A stretch of 62,611 bases of DNA from positions 1 through 62,611 of the forward strand of contig NZ_CAMFJS010000029.1 in assembly GCF_945956965.1 (NCBI RefSeq). Reading direction: 5' to 3'. This DNA comes from an uncultured Roseateles sp. (lineage in GTDB: Bacteria > Pseudomonadota > Gammaproteobacteria > Burkholderiales > Burkholderiaceae_C). How positions within the stretch are numbered: position 1 is the first letter of the stretch; each line of letters opens with the position of its first letter. A program made the position numbers and the translations under genes. The notes beneath the pieces are model-generated. The model worked only from the letters and a program-made list of their open reading frames with translations, did not search any database and was not told the origin of the DNA. Of the stretch, positions 42,907 to 52,000 are shown in pieces.

Positions 42907-44514
42907 TCAGTTCACACCGACCGCGCTCCAAGCCGCGGCCACCTTGGCCGAGTAGTCTGCCCCCAGGGTGCCCACCAGTTCGGCCGCTGCGGCCAAGGTC
43001 GCGGCGCGTGCGCCGGCATAGTTGGTGTTGGAGGTCATCTTGGTGGTCAGCGCCCGGTACCAGATCTTGGCTGCAGCATCGCGGCCAATGCCGGTCAGCA
43101 CCGCGCTGCCGGTGGCCACGCGGGTGTTGCCGGCCACGCAAGTGGGGCTATTGCCATAGCTGCTGTTCGTGCCTTCGGCCAAGATGAAGAACAGATGGTT
43201 GGCGACACCCGAGCTGTAATGCACATCCAGGCTGCCGACACCGGAGTACCAGCAGTCAGCCGAAGCGCCGTCCGCGCTGGGCTTGATCATGCTGCGCAGA
43301 TAGCCGCCGGCCTTGGGCAAGCGCTCACCAATCAGATAGTCGCCAGGGTCGCTGGCGTTATTGGCATAGAACTCGACCATGGTGCCGAAGATGTCGCTGG
43401 TGGCTTCGTTCAAACCACCCGACTCGCCGGAGTAGGTCAGATTGGCGGTGCGCGAGGTGACGCCGTGCGTCATCTCATGTCCGGCCACATCCAGGGAGTC
43501 GAAGGGGTTGTAGTTGGTGCCATCACCGTCCCCATAGGTCATGCAAAAGCAGGAGTCCGACCAATAGGCGTTGTTGTAGTTGCGGCTGTAATGCACCCGG
43601 TTGTAAGCGCCCTTGCCATCATTGGCGATGCCGTTGCGGCCGTGCACATTCTTGTAGTAGTCCCAGGTGACTGCAGTGCCGTACTGGGCGTCCACGCCGA
43701 TGGTGGCGGTGTCGCTGACGGTGTTATTGCCCCAGACATTGTCAGCATCGGTGAAGATGGTGCCGCCCGAGGTGCGGTTCTTCATATTGAGGGTGTACTG
43801 ATTGCCGCGCGTGGGGTCGCGCAGCTCGAAGCCACTTGTGAGGGAGTTGGTGGTCAGGGCCACATTGCCGCTGAAGAAACTCTTGCCCGTGCCGGCCGCC
43901 GCGCCGGTGTGGATGTCGTCCCAGGCATCAAGTTGGGCGCCGGTGTGGGCATCGACGATGACATGCATCTCGCTGGGCGTGCCGTCGGCCTTGGTGCTGA
44001 AGGAACGAACCTCCCAGGCCAGGCGTGGCAGATCGCCGCGCGCGTAAACCATCAACTCTGGGCTTTGGCCCTGGCTGTCACCGCCGTGCTTGGCGCTGCT
44101 CAGGCGCAGAGCCTCGCTGGCGCTCACACCTGGCTTGGTGCTGAGGTTGAGGTTCTGGCGCAGAGTGTGGCGGATGTCTTGCAAAGTGCCTTGGCGGCCA
44201 CCGTGCACGATCAAGTCGCCCCCCAGCACGCGCAAGCCTTTGTAGTGCCGATCGAATCGGGTGTGGCTGGCGCCATCGGCGTCGATGACGACATCACGCA
44301 CCTTGTAACTCTGGTCCGCGCCATGCAGGCTGCGGCCCTGGAAGCGCTCGATATGGCTCAGCGCGTTATTGATGACGGAAGCAGATTTGGCGGCCTCCAG
44401 GCTTTGCACCTGGGCGGCAGCGCCCGCGCCAACACCCAGCATCAAGATGCCAAGGGCCAGGGTGATGGCGGTTTGGGGGCGACGGGTTGGGACCTTGGAA
44501 ATTGGAGAGTTCAT
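42907..44514 (-). CDS. Secreted M4 (thermolysin-like) metalloprotease
   Basis: A predicted 535-residue zinc protease. Residues 1-~35 are a signal peptide. An FTP/PepSY propeptide (~36-200) carries the ARGDLPRLAWEVR and VDAHTGAQLDAWDD segments typical of M4 inhibitory regions. The catalytic domain has HEMTH at 346-350, zinc ligand E370 in GGLNEATSDIFG and the transition-state His in SLDVHYSSGVANHLFF. The protein ends right after the M4 C-terminal helical domain without extra domains. Secretion by type II is likely. It is separated by a terminator from the SGNH gene. Confidence 0.93.
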   Translation of the reverse strand: MNSPISKVPTRRPQTAITLALGILMLGVGAGAAAQVQSLEAAKSASVINNALSHIERFQGRSLHGADQSYKVRDVVIDADGASHTRFDRHYKGLRVLGGDLIVHGGRQGTLQDIRHTLRQNLNLSTKPGVSASEALRLSSAKHGGDSQGQSPELMVYARGDLPRLAWEVRSFSTKADGTPSEMHVIVDAHTGAQLDAWDDIHTGAAAGTGKSFFSGNVALTTNSLTSGFELRDPTRGNQYTLNMKNRTSGGTIFTDADNVWGNNTVSDTATIGVDAQYGTAVTWDYYKNVHGRNGIANDGKGAYNRVHYSRNYNNAYWSDSCFCMTYGDGDGTNYNPFDSLDVAGHEMTHGVTSRTANLTYSGESGGLNEATSDIFGTMVEFYANNASDPGDYLIGERLPKAGGYLRSMIKPSADGASADCWYSGVGSLDVHYSSGVANHLFFILAEGTNSSYGNSPTCVAGNTRVATGSAVLTGIGRDAAAKIWYRALTTKMTSNTNYAGARAATLAAAAELVGTLGADYSAKVAAAWSAVGVN

Positions 44515-44825
44515 AAGGCTTTGCTCCGGGTAGAGGGATGAGGCTTGCCGCCGCCAATGGCCGGGATAAGGTCACCGCGATGACAAGAAAATAAATGTGC
44601 GATTGGCGCCCAAACCCAGATATCCAGTCTTTCCCTAGGCCAAGGCCTGCTGTTATCCATTTGACACAATTTGAGGCTGTCAGATCTGACAGCTTGTCTG
44701 CGGACAGACGCTGTGCCAGATCGCGCAACGCCAAATATCTAAATGCCATGCTTTCCAGGGGGCAAGCCAGGCAAGTCCATCGGCACAGCAGGCAGCAAGG
44801 CACGGGCCTGTGCAAGCGCACCCAT
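44515..44825. other. Upstream region of the M4 protease gene
   Basis: 311 nt between the M4 start and the cytochrome remnant. It contains a short dyad TCTGACAGCTTGTC-like stretch near 44690, but I see no certain promoter or gene. GC is a little lower than average. Confidence 0.4.
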
Positions 44826-45209
44826 TCACTGCCCATGCGCCAACCAGGCCAAAGCAAAAAGCCCGAACGATGGCCTGTTCGGGCTTGCTGGGTTCAGACG
44901 AGGCAGCTTGACTGGCAGCTGGACGATGCCTTGCTCACGGCCGCTCTGCGCGGGCAATTGCCGCACATAAGCGACCAAGCTGACCATATCCGCATCGGTC
45001 AAGCGCTTGTCGTCTTCACTGGGCATCAGGCGCAGCGCCCGGCCATCGCTGCTCACACCGTGAGGAATGCTGCGCACCCTGTCCACCGGCTGATAGGTGG
45101 CCATGCGTGGATTTCCCGTGGTGAGATTGGGCCCGGCCAATTTGAGACCCTTGCCGTCGTTGGCCAAGGTGGCCCCACCGGAGCCGCCGAAACACAAGGA
45201 TGAAGCAGA
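44826..45209 (-). pseudogene. Cytochrome c remnant lacking the haem motif
   Basis: About 125 codons whose middle part resembles the C-terminal two thirds of a class I cytochrome c: KLAGPNLTTGNP, RVRSIPHGVSSDGRALRLMPSEDDKRL, DADMVSLVAYVRQLP. The family pattern is GPNLT ... IRHG ... MPS ... L.DADLxALIAYLRSLP, with the Met of MPSE as a haem ligand. The N-terminal CxxCH and signal peptide are missing, and no good start codon exists. The remnant begins directly behind the lpdA terminator, so the 5' part seems to have been lost there. The reading frame also runs into a second terminator (44855-44885). Confidence 0.6.
44855..44885 (-). terminator. Rho-independent terminator at the end of the cytochrome remnant
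   Basis: The minus strand reads AGCCCGAAC / GTTCGGGCT (9-bp stem, 8-nt loop) then TTTT. It probably once ended the cytochrome gene. Confidence 0.75.
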
Positions 45210-45212
45210 TAC

Positions 45213-45242
45213 AAAAAAGCCCGGGCCGTTGTCGGCCCAGGC
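45213..45242 (-). terminator. Rho-independent terminator of the aceE-aceF-lpdA operon
   Basis: The minus strand has GCCTGGGCCG-ACAA-CGGCCCGGGC with one mismatch, followed by TTTTTT. It lies 31 nt after the lpdA stop. Confidence 0.88.
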
Positions 45243-45272
45243 CTTTGAGACTTTGCGAAAAAACGCGCTTGC

Positions 45273-47108
45273 TTACTTCTTCGTAGGCGGCAAGTCCGTG
45301 CAAGACCCGTGCGCCACTTCCGCCGCCATGCCGATGCTCTCGCCCAGCGTGGGATGCGGGTGAATGGTCTTGCCGATGTCCACGGCGTCGGCGCCCATCT
45401 CGATGGCGAGTGCAATCTCACCGATCATGTCACCGGCATGGGTGCCGACGATGCCGCCGCCCAGGATCTTGCCGTGGCCATGGGCTTCCGGAGAGTCATC
45501 GAACAGCAGCTTGGTGAAACCTTCGTCGCGGCCGTTGGCAATCGCGCGGCCGGAAGCCGTCCAGGGGAACAGACCCTTCTTGACCTTGATGCCTTGGGCC
45601 TTGGCCTGGTCCTCGGTCAGACCCACCCAGGCCACTTCGGGGTCGGTGTAGGCCACGCTCGGAATCACGCGAGCGTCGAACTGGCTCTTGGACAGGTGCG
45701 CGTCACCCAAGATGGCGCCGGCTGCGACTTCGGCCGCCACATGAGCCTCATGCACCGCCTTGTGCGCCAACATGGGCTGGCCGACCACATCACCGATGGC
45801 GAAGATGTGCGGCACATTGGTGCGCATTTGCACATCGACGTTGATGAAGCCACGGTCGGTCACGGCCACGCCGGCCTTGTCGGCAGCGATCTTCTTGCCA
45901 TTGGGCGTGCGGCCCACGGCTTGCAAGACCAGGTCGTAAGTGCCTTCGCTCTTGACGCCGTCCAGCGACTCGAACTGCACCTTGATGCCTTCAGGCGTGG
46001 CGGTGGCGCCGACGGTCTTGGTCTTCAACATGATGTTGTCGAAGCGCTTGGCATTCATCTTCTGCCAGACCTTGACCAGATCGCGGTCAGCGCCTTGCAT
46101 CAGGCCGTCCAGCATTTCCACCACGTCCAAGCGCGCGCCCAGGGTGCTGTAGACCGTGCCCATTTCCAGGCCGATGATGCCGCCGCCGATGATCAACATC
46201 TTCTTGGGCGTGCCTTTTAGCGCCAGAGCGCCGGTCGAATCAACGATGCGCTCGTCATCCGGCAGGAAGGGCAAACGCACGGCTTGCGAGCCGGCCGCGA
46301 TGATGGCCTGCTTGAAGTGGATGGTCTTCTTGGCGCCCGTCTTCTCTTGGGCAGCACCGGTGGTTTCTTCCACTTCCACATGGTTGGCGTCGAGGAAATG
46401 GCCGTAGCCGCGCACGGTGGTGACCTTGCGCATCTTGGCCATGGCCGCCAGGCCGCCGGTCAGCTTGCCGATGACCTTTTCCTTGTGGCCGCGCAGCTTG
46501 TCCACATTGACGGTGGGCGCGCCGAAGTCCACGCCCAGATCGCCCAGATGCGAAACCTCGTCCATCACCGCTGCCACATGCAGCAAGGCTTTAGATGGGA
46601 TGCAACCCACGTTCAGGCACACGCCGCCCAGGGTGGCATAACGCTCCACCAAGACGACATTCAGGCCCAGATCGGCCGCGCGGAAGGCAGCCGAATAGCC
46701 ACCGGGACCAGCGCCCAGCACCAGCAGATCGCAGTGCAGATCGGCGCTGCCGCTGTAGCTGGCCGCTGCTGGCGCAAGAACCGGTGTCGCAGCAGCCACA
46801 GGCGCTGCTGCGGGGGCAGCTACGGCTGGCGCGGCCGCTGCTGGCGCAGGGGCACTGGCCGTGGCCGCACCAGCCACTTCCAGCACCAGGATCACGCTGC
46901 CCTGGTTGACCTTGTCGCCCAGGGCGAGCTTGATCTCCGCAACCACACCCGCGTGCGAGGACGGGATCTCCATCGAGGCCTTGTCGGACTCCACCGTGAT
47001 CAGGCTTTGCTCCACAGCCACGGTGTCGCCCACCTTGACCAGCAACTCGATCACGGCCACGTCTTTGACGTCGCCGATATCAGGAACGAGAACATTCACT
47101 TGTGCCAT
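45273..47108 (-). CDS. lpdA: Dihydrolipoyl dehydrogenase (E3) with N-terminal lipoyl domain
   Basis: A predicted 611-residue flavoprotein that reoxidises dihydrolipoamide of the pyruvate dehydrogenase complex with NAD+. Residues 1-~75 form a lipoyl domain with the target lysine in [11 protein letters not shown], followed by an Ala/Pro linker. The E3 core starts near residue 125 ([21 protein letters not shown]). The redox disulfide is CLNVGC in [13 protein letters not shown], and the C-terminal HPHPTLGES supplies the catalytic His. Standard E3 is ~475 residues; the lipoyl fusion is known in betaproteobacteria and Neisseria. It lies 15 nt after aceF. Confidence 0.96.
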   Translation of the reverse strand: MAQVNVLVPDIGDVKDVAVIELLVKVGDTVAVEQSLITVESDKASMEIPSSHAGVVAEIKLALGDKVNQGSVILVLEVAGAATASAPAPAAAAPAVAAPAAAPVAAATPVLAPAAASYSGSADLHCDLLVLGAGPGGYSAAFRAADLGLNVVLVERYATLGGVCLNVGCIPSKALLHVAAVMDEVSHLGDLGVDFGAPTVNVDKLRGHKEKVIGKLTGGLAAMAKMRKVTTVRGYGHFLDANHVEVEETTGAAQEKTGAKKTIHFKQAIIAAGSQAVRLPFLPDDERIVDSTGALALKGTPKKMLIIGGGIIGLEMGTVYSTLGARLDVVEMLDGLMQGADRDLVKVWQKMNAKRFDNIMLKTKTVGATATPEGIKVQFESLDGVKSEGTYDLVLQAVGRTPNGKKIAADKAGVAVTDRGFINVDVQMRTNVPHIFAIGDVVGQPMLAHKAVHEAHVAAEVAAGAILGDAHLSKSQFDARVIPSVAYTDPEVAWVGLTEDQAKAQGIKVKKGLFPWTASGRAIANGRDEGFTKLLFDDSPEAHGHGKILGGGIVGTHAGDMIGEIALAIEMGADAVDIGKTIHPHPTLGESIGMAAEVAHGSCTDLPPTKK

Positions 47109-47123
47109 GACTGAAGCTCCCGA

Positions 47124-48824
47124 TCAGAGCACGATGCGGCGGAAGTCCGCCAGCAGCGATGCGAAATAGACGTTGAAGCGCGCGGCTGCAGCGCCGTCGA
47201 TCACGCGGTGGTCCCAGCTCAGGCTCAGCGGCAGCATCAGGCGCGGCTGGAAGGCCTTGCCGTCCCACTTGGGCTCGATCTGGCTCTTGCACACGCCCAT
47301 GATGGCCACTTCGGGCGCATTGATGATGGGCGTGAAGTAGCGGCCACCGATGCCGCCCAGCGAGGAGATGGTGAAACAGCCACCGCTCATCTCGGCGGGG
47401 CCCAGCTTGCCGTCGCGGGCCTTCTTGGCCAGCTCGCCCATTTCGGCGCTGATCTCGAAGATGCCCTTCTTGTCGGCATCCTTGATCACCGGCACCACCA
47501 GGCCATTGGGCGTGTCCGCCGCGAAGCCGATGTTGTAGTACTTCTTCAGCACCAGCTTCTGCGCATCGCCTTCGCCTTCCAGCGAAGCATTGAACTCGGG
47601 GAACTTCTTCAAGGCGGCCACAGCGGCCTTGATCATGAAGGCCAGCATGGTGACCTTGATACCGGACTTCTCGTTTTCCTTGTTCGTTTGAACACGGAAG
47701 GCTTCCAGCTCGGTGATGTCGGCATCGTCGTGATTGGTGACGTGCGGGATGACCACCCAGTTGCGATGCAGATTGGCGCCAGAGATCTTCTTGATGCGCG
47801 ACATGTCCTTGCGCTCGACCGCGCCGAACTTCTCGAAGTCCACCTTGGGCCAGGGCAGCAGGCCGGGGAAGGCCCCGCCCGAAGCATTGGCAGATGCCGC
47901 AGGTGCCGCAGCCTTTTGCGCCAAGGTCTGCACCGCGCCGCTCATCACGCGCTTCACAAAGCCTTGCACGTCTTGCTCGGTGATGCGGCCCTTCAGACCG
48001 CTGCCGGCGACTTCCGTCAGCGGCACACCTAACTCGCGGGCCAGACGGCGGATGCTGGGCGAGGCGTGAGGCAACTTGCCCGTGGGAGCGACGGTGGGGT
48101 TGTGAGCTGCAGCGGGCGCGGCCACGCTTACAACTGCCGCTGCCACCGGGGCAGCAACTGCGGCAACAGCCGGAGCTGCGGCAGCCACGGGGGCAGCAAC
48201 AGGCGCAGCAGCCGGTGCAGGCGCTGCAGCACCCGCCACTTCCACCACGGCCAGCAGCGAGCCCTTGGCGATCTTGTCGCCCAGCTTGACCTTGAGTTCG
48301 CGGATCACGCCAGCGTGCGAGCTGGGGATTTCCATGGAGGCCTTATCGCTCTCCACGGTCACCAGGCTTTGCTCCATCTTGATGGTGTCACCCACCTTGA
48401 CGAAGACCTCGATGACCGCCACCGAGTCGAAGTCGCCGATGTCCGGCACCACGACTTCGATGAAGCTGCTCGCGCCTGCAGCCGGTGCTGGCGCAGCGGC
48501 GGCTGCGACCGGCGCAGGGGCTGGCGCTGCAACAGGCGCCGCTGCCACGGCAGGCGCGGGCGCAGGGGCCGCCACTGCCGCGGAAGCGGCAGCTTCAAGC
48601 AAGAGCACCAGGCTGCCTTCGTTGACCGTGTCGCCGATGGCAACCTTGATCTCCTTCACCACACCGGCGTGGGTGCTGGGGATTTCCATGGAGGCCTTGT
48701 CGCTCTCCACCGTGATCAAGCTTTGTTCCAGGGCGACCGTGTCACCCACCTTGACCAGCAGCTCGATCACTGCCACGTCTTTGACGTCACCGATGTCCGG
48801 GACCTTGACTTCTACCAATGCCAT
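47124..48824 (-). CDS. aceF: Pyruvate dehydrogenase E2, dihydrolipoyllysine acetyltransferase
   Basis: A predicted 566-residue E2 core. It has two lipoyl domains (residues ~1-75 and ~118-192), each with an [10 protein letters not shown] lysine, joined by Ala/Pro-rich flexible linkers. A peripheral subunit-binding domain follows ([20 protein letters not shown]), then the C-terminal acetyltransferase domain with [14 protein letters not shown], carrying the catalytic His and Asp. The enzyme transfers acetyl groups from lipoate to CoA. It lies between aceE and lpdA. Confidence 0.97.
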   Translation of the reverse strand: MALVEVKVPDIGDVKDVAVIELLVKVGDTVALEQSLITVESDKASMEIPSTHAGVVKEIKVAIGDTVNEGSLVLLLEAAASAAVAAPAPAPAVAAAPVAAPAPAPVAAAAAPAPAAGASSFIEVVVPDIGDFDSVAVIEVFVKVGDTIKMEQSLVTVESDKASMEIPSSHAGVIRELKVKLGDKIAKGSLLAVVEVAGAAAPAPAAAPVAAPVAAAAPAVAAVAAPVAAAVVSVAAPAAAHNPTVAPTGKLPHASPSIRRLARELGVPLTEVAGSGLKGRITEQDVQGFVKRVMSGAVQTLAQKAAAPAASANASGGAFPGLLPWPKVDFEKFGAVERKDMSRIKKISGANLHRNWVVIPHVTNHDDADITELEAFRVQTNKENEKSGIKVTMLAFMIKAAVAALKKFPEFNASLEGEGDAQKLVLKKYYNIGFAADTPNGLVVPVIKDADKKGIFEISAEMGELAKKARDGKLGPAEMSGGCFTISSLGGIGGRYFTPIINAPEVAIMGVCKSQIEPKWDGKAFQPRLMLPLSLSWDHRVIDGAAAARFNVYFASLLADFRRIVL

Positions 48825-48979
48825 GTTTGTTCTCCACTAACTCTTCGCTTGCAAGCCATGCCCGGCGAAGCCAGGGCATCCATCCAGCTGAGCCCACGGA
48901 TCCGGCTCTGCCGGTCCGTCGGGCTCTGCCCCCCTTCATTCAAATCAGGGGGGAGGCGCGTCAGCGCTTCGGGGGTGGG
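48825..48979 (-). promoter_or_regulatory. Structured aceE-aceF intergenic leader
   Basis: 155 nt with several potential hairpins: a CCCCCC/GGGGGG pair (48929-48953), a CCGGCAGAGCCGG type dyad near 48901-48915 and ATGCCC..GGGCAT (48858-48879) with further inner pairing. None ends in a T-tract. They may adjust mRNA stability or the aceE:aceF ratio; function is inference. Confidence 0.35.
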
Positions 48980-51697
48980 TTATGCATACAGAGGGTTGAT
49001 CTTGTCGGCCTTGATGCTGTACTTCGCGATCGCTTCGGCGACCTTGGCCTTGGGCAGCTTGCCCTCGTCGGCCAGGGTGTTCAGCGCGGCCACCACGATG
49101 TAGTGGCGGTTGATCTCGAAGTGCTCACGCAGCTTGGAGCGGAAGTCCGAACGGCCGAAACCGTCGGTGCCCAAGACCTTGTAAGTGCGGCCGGCTGGCA
49201 CGTAGCCGCGGATCTGCTCCGCGTAGTTCTTCATATAGTCGGTCGAGGCAATCACCGGGCCGCTGGTCTGGCTCAGCTGCTGAGCCACGAAGGACACGCG
49301 TTGCTCGGCCGTCGGGTGCAGCAGGTTGTAGCGTTCCACGTCCTGGCCGTCGCGGGCCAGTTCGTTGAAGCTCGGGCAGCTCCACACATTGGCGGCCACG
49401 CCCCAGTCCTGCTCCAGCAAGTCCTTGGCGGCCTGGCTTTCGCGCAGGATGGTGCCCGAGCCCAGCAGGTTCACCGTCAGCTTGGCATCGGCGTTAGCAG
49501 CGGCCGGATCCAGCAGATACATGCCCTTCAGAATCTGCTCTTCCGTGCCGGCGCGCAGGCCAGGCATGGGGTAGTTCTCGTTCAGCAGGGTGATGTAGAA
49601 GTAGATGTTCTCTTGGTTCTCCACCATGCGCTTCAGGCCGCTGTGCAGGATCACCGCCACTTCATGCGCGAAGGTCGGGTCGTAGCTGACGCAGTTGGGG
49701 ATGGTGCCGGCCAGGATGTGGCTGTGGCCGTCTTCGTGCTGCAGGCCTTCGCCGTTCAGCGTGGTGCGGCCCGAGGTGCCGCCCAACAAGAAGCCGCGCG
49801 CTTGCATATCGCCGGCCGCCCAGGCCAGGTCACCGATGCGCTGGAAGCCGAACATCGAGTAGTAGACGTAGAACGGGATCATCACCCGGTTGTTCGTCGA
49901 ATAACTCGTGGCCGCAGCGATCCAGCTGGCCATGCCGCCGGCTTCGTTGATGCCTTCTTGCAGGATCTGGCCGTCCTTGGCCTCGCGGTAATACATCACC
50001 TGGTCTTTGTCGACCGGCGTGTAGAGCTGACCCTTGGGGTTGTAGATACCGATCTGGCGGAACAGGCCTTCCATGCCGAAGGTGCGGGCCTCGTCAACCA
50101 GGATGGGCACGGTGCGCGGGCCCAGATCCTTGTCACGCAGCAGCTGCGTGAGGAAGCGCACATAAGCCTGCGTGGTCGAGATTTCACGGCCCTCGGCGGT
50201 GGCGTCCAGCACGGCTTGAAAGGTGCTCAGCGGCGGAACGGTGAAGGTCTCGTCGGCCTTGACGCGGCGCTTGGGCAAATAGCCGCCCAAGGCCTGACGG
50301 CGCTCGTGCAGATAGCGCATTTCGGGCGTGTCATCGGCCGGCTTGTAGTAAGGCAGCTTGGGCAGCTCGCTATCGGGAATCGGGATACCGAAGCGGTCGC
50401 GGATGTATTTGATGTCCTCGTCCGTCAGCTTCTTGGTCTGGTGGACGGTGTTCTTGCCTTCACCGGCCTTGCCCATGCCATAGCCCTTGACGGTCTTGAC
50501 CAGCAAGAGCGTCGGTTGGCCTGTGGTGTTGTTATGAGCCGCATGGAAAGCCGCAAAGACCTTCTCGGGCTGGTGGCCACCGCGGCGCAGCTCGAAGATC
50601 TCTTCGTCGCTCATGTGCTCGACCAGCTTGGCGGTATCGGGATACTTGCCGAAGAAGTTCTTGCGCACAAAGGCGCCATCATTGGCCTTCATGGCCTGAT
50701 AGTCACCGTCCACGGTTTCCATCATCAGCTGCTTCAACTTGCCGCTCTTATCGCGGGCCAGCAGTTCGTCCCAGCCCTTGCCCCAGATCAGCTTGATGAC
50801 GTTCCAGCCGCTGCCACGGAACTCGCCTTCCAGCTCCTGGATGATCTTGCCATTGCCGCGCACCGGGCCGTCCAGACGCTGCAGATTGCAGTTGATGACG
50901 AAGACCAGATTGTCCAGGCCTTCGCGTGCGGCCAGGCCAATGGCGCCCAGCGATTCCGGCTCGTCCATCTCACCGTCGCCCATGAAGGCCCAGACCTTGC
51001 GGTTCTCGGTATTGGCGATGCCGCGGGCATGCAGATACTTCAGGAAGCGCGCTTGGTAGATGGCCATCAAAGGGCCCAGGCCCATCGACACCGTGGGGAA
51101 CTGCCAGAACTCAGGCATCAGCTTGGGATGCGGGTAGCTGGACAGGCCCTTGCCGTCCACTTCCTGGCGGAAGCTGTCGAGTTGTTCTTCGCTCAGGCGA
51201 CCTTCCAGGAAGGCGCGGGCGTAGATGCCGGGCGCGCTATGGCCCTGGATGTAGAGCAGATCGCCGCCGTGGCTTTCACTCTCGGCATGCCAGAAATGGT
51301 TGAAACCGGCGCCCAGCATGGACGCCAGCGAGGCGAAGGAGCCGATGTGGCCGCCCAGGTCACCGCCGTCAGCCGGGTTCAGGCGGTTGGCCCGCACCAC
51401 CATGGCCATGGCGTTCCAGCGCATATAGGCGCGCAGGCGCTTTTCAATCTCGATATTGCCGGGGCAACGCACTTCCTGATTGGCAGGAATGGTGTTGACG
51501 TAGGCCGTATTGGCCGAGAAAGGCACATCGATGCCGGCTTGGCGGGCATGATCGATCAGGCTTTCGAGCAGGAAATGCGCACGCTCACCACCTTCTTCGC
51601 CAATCACGGCGGACAGCGCGTCCAACCACTCCTTGGTTTCCTGCGAATCGGTGTCAGTGGCGGCTGCGCCTAGAAAAGACTGTGGCTGCGCGGACAT
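48980..51697 (-). CDS. aceE: Pyruvate dehydrogenase E1, homodimeric type
   Basis: A predicted 905-residue thiamine-diphosphate enzyme that decarboxylates pyruvate and acetylates the lipoyl groups of E2. ThDP-binding is shown by GDGEMDEPESLGAI followed by VINCNLQRLDGPV; the N-terminal HIGSFAS and GHSAPGIYARAF segments are typical of AceE. The start MSAQPQSF has GGAG nearby. It is the first gene of the aceE-aceF-lpdA operon and diverges from the PAS kinase gene. Confidence 0.97.
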   Translation of the reverse strand: MSAQPQSFLGAAATDTDSQETKEWLDALSAVIGEEGGERAHFLLESLIDHARQAGIDVPFSANTAYVNTIPANQEVRCPGNIEIEKRLRAYMRWNAMAMVVRANRLNPADGGDLGGHIGSFASLASMLGAGFNHFWHAESESHGGDLLYIQGHSAPGIYARAFLEGRLSEEQLDSFRQEVDGKGLSSYPHPKLMPEFWQFPTVSMGLGPLMAIYQARFLKYLHARGIANTENRKVWAFMGDGEMDEPESLGAIGLAAREGLDNLVFVINCNLQRLDGPVRGNGKIIQELEGEFRGSGWNVIKLIWGKGWDELLARDKSGKLKQLMMETVDGDYQAMKANDGAFVRKNFFGKYPDTAKLVEHMSDEEIFELRRGGHQPEKVFAAFHAAHNNTTGQPTLLLVKTVKGYGMGKAGEGKNTVHQTKKLTDEDIKYIRDRFGIPIPDSELPKLPYYKPADDTPEMRYLHERRQALGGYLPKRRVKADETFTVPPLSTFQAVLDATAEGREISTTQAYVRFLTQLLRDKDLGPRTVPILVDEARTFGMEGLFRQIGIYNPKGQLYTPVDKDQVMYYREAKDGQILQEGINEAGGMASWIAAATSYSTNNRVMIPFYVYYSMFGFQRIGDLAWAAGDMQARGFLLGGTSGRTTLNGEGLQHEDGHSHILAGTIPNCVSYDPTFAHEVAVILHSGLKRMVENQENIYFYITLLNENYPMPGLRAGTEEQILKGMYLLDPAAANADAKLTVNLLGSGTILRESQAAKDLLEQDWGVAANVWSCPSFNELARDGQDVERYNLLHPTAEQRVSFVAQQLSQTSGPVIASTDYMKNYAEQIRGYVPAGRTYKVLGTDGFGRSDFRSKLREHFEINRHYIVVAALNTLADEGKLPKAKVAEAIAKYSIKADKINPLYA

Positions 51698-52000
51698 GCA
51701 TGTCTCCAAACTTTGGGGTATCGGGCCAGTTGCGCCAGCTTCATTGCTGGCCGCATTCTCGCCATTTGACAAACCGCTTGGCCGGGCAGTTTCAGGCCGG
51801 ACCAAGCGCCAAGGGCAAACGTCTCTTGCTTTTGGCTTTTCGCGTTTGCGCGCAGTGTCTCACAACTTGGCGCCACTCTCAAATTGTGCGAAGGCATTTC
51901 GCAATACGGAATTGCGTACGTATTTCCCGCCATGGATCGCACAGAGGGTCAGGCTCGCTTTAATCTCAAACCGCCCTTCAAGCGCTCTGATAATCGCGCC
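51698..52000. other. Divergent promoter region of aceE and the PAS kinase
   Basis: 303 nt between the two divergent starts. It must contain promoters for both directions. The only symmetrical motif I noticed is the AATACG-N10-CGTATT dyad at 51903-51924. Confidence 0.55.
51903..51924. promoter_or_regulatory. Candidate operator dyad
   Basis: AATACG and CGTATT half-sites are separated by 10 nt, a spacing of about one and a half helical turns between centres. It lies ~205 nt upstream of aceE and ~75 nt upstream of the kinase start. It does not match the PdhR box; the factor is unknown. Confidence 0.3.

Noticed and set aside
48818-51673. A 951-codon open frame antisense to aceE
   Set aside because: It is a shadow of the aceE codon pattern in high-GC DNA; it shows no domain and would lie wholly antisense to a certain gene.
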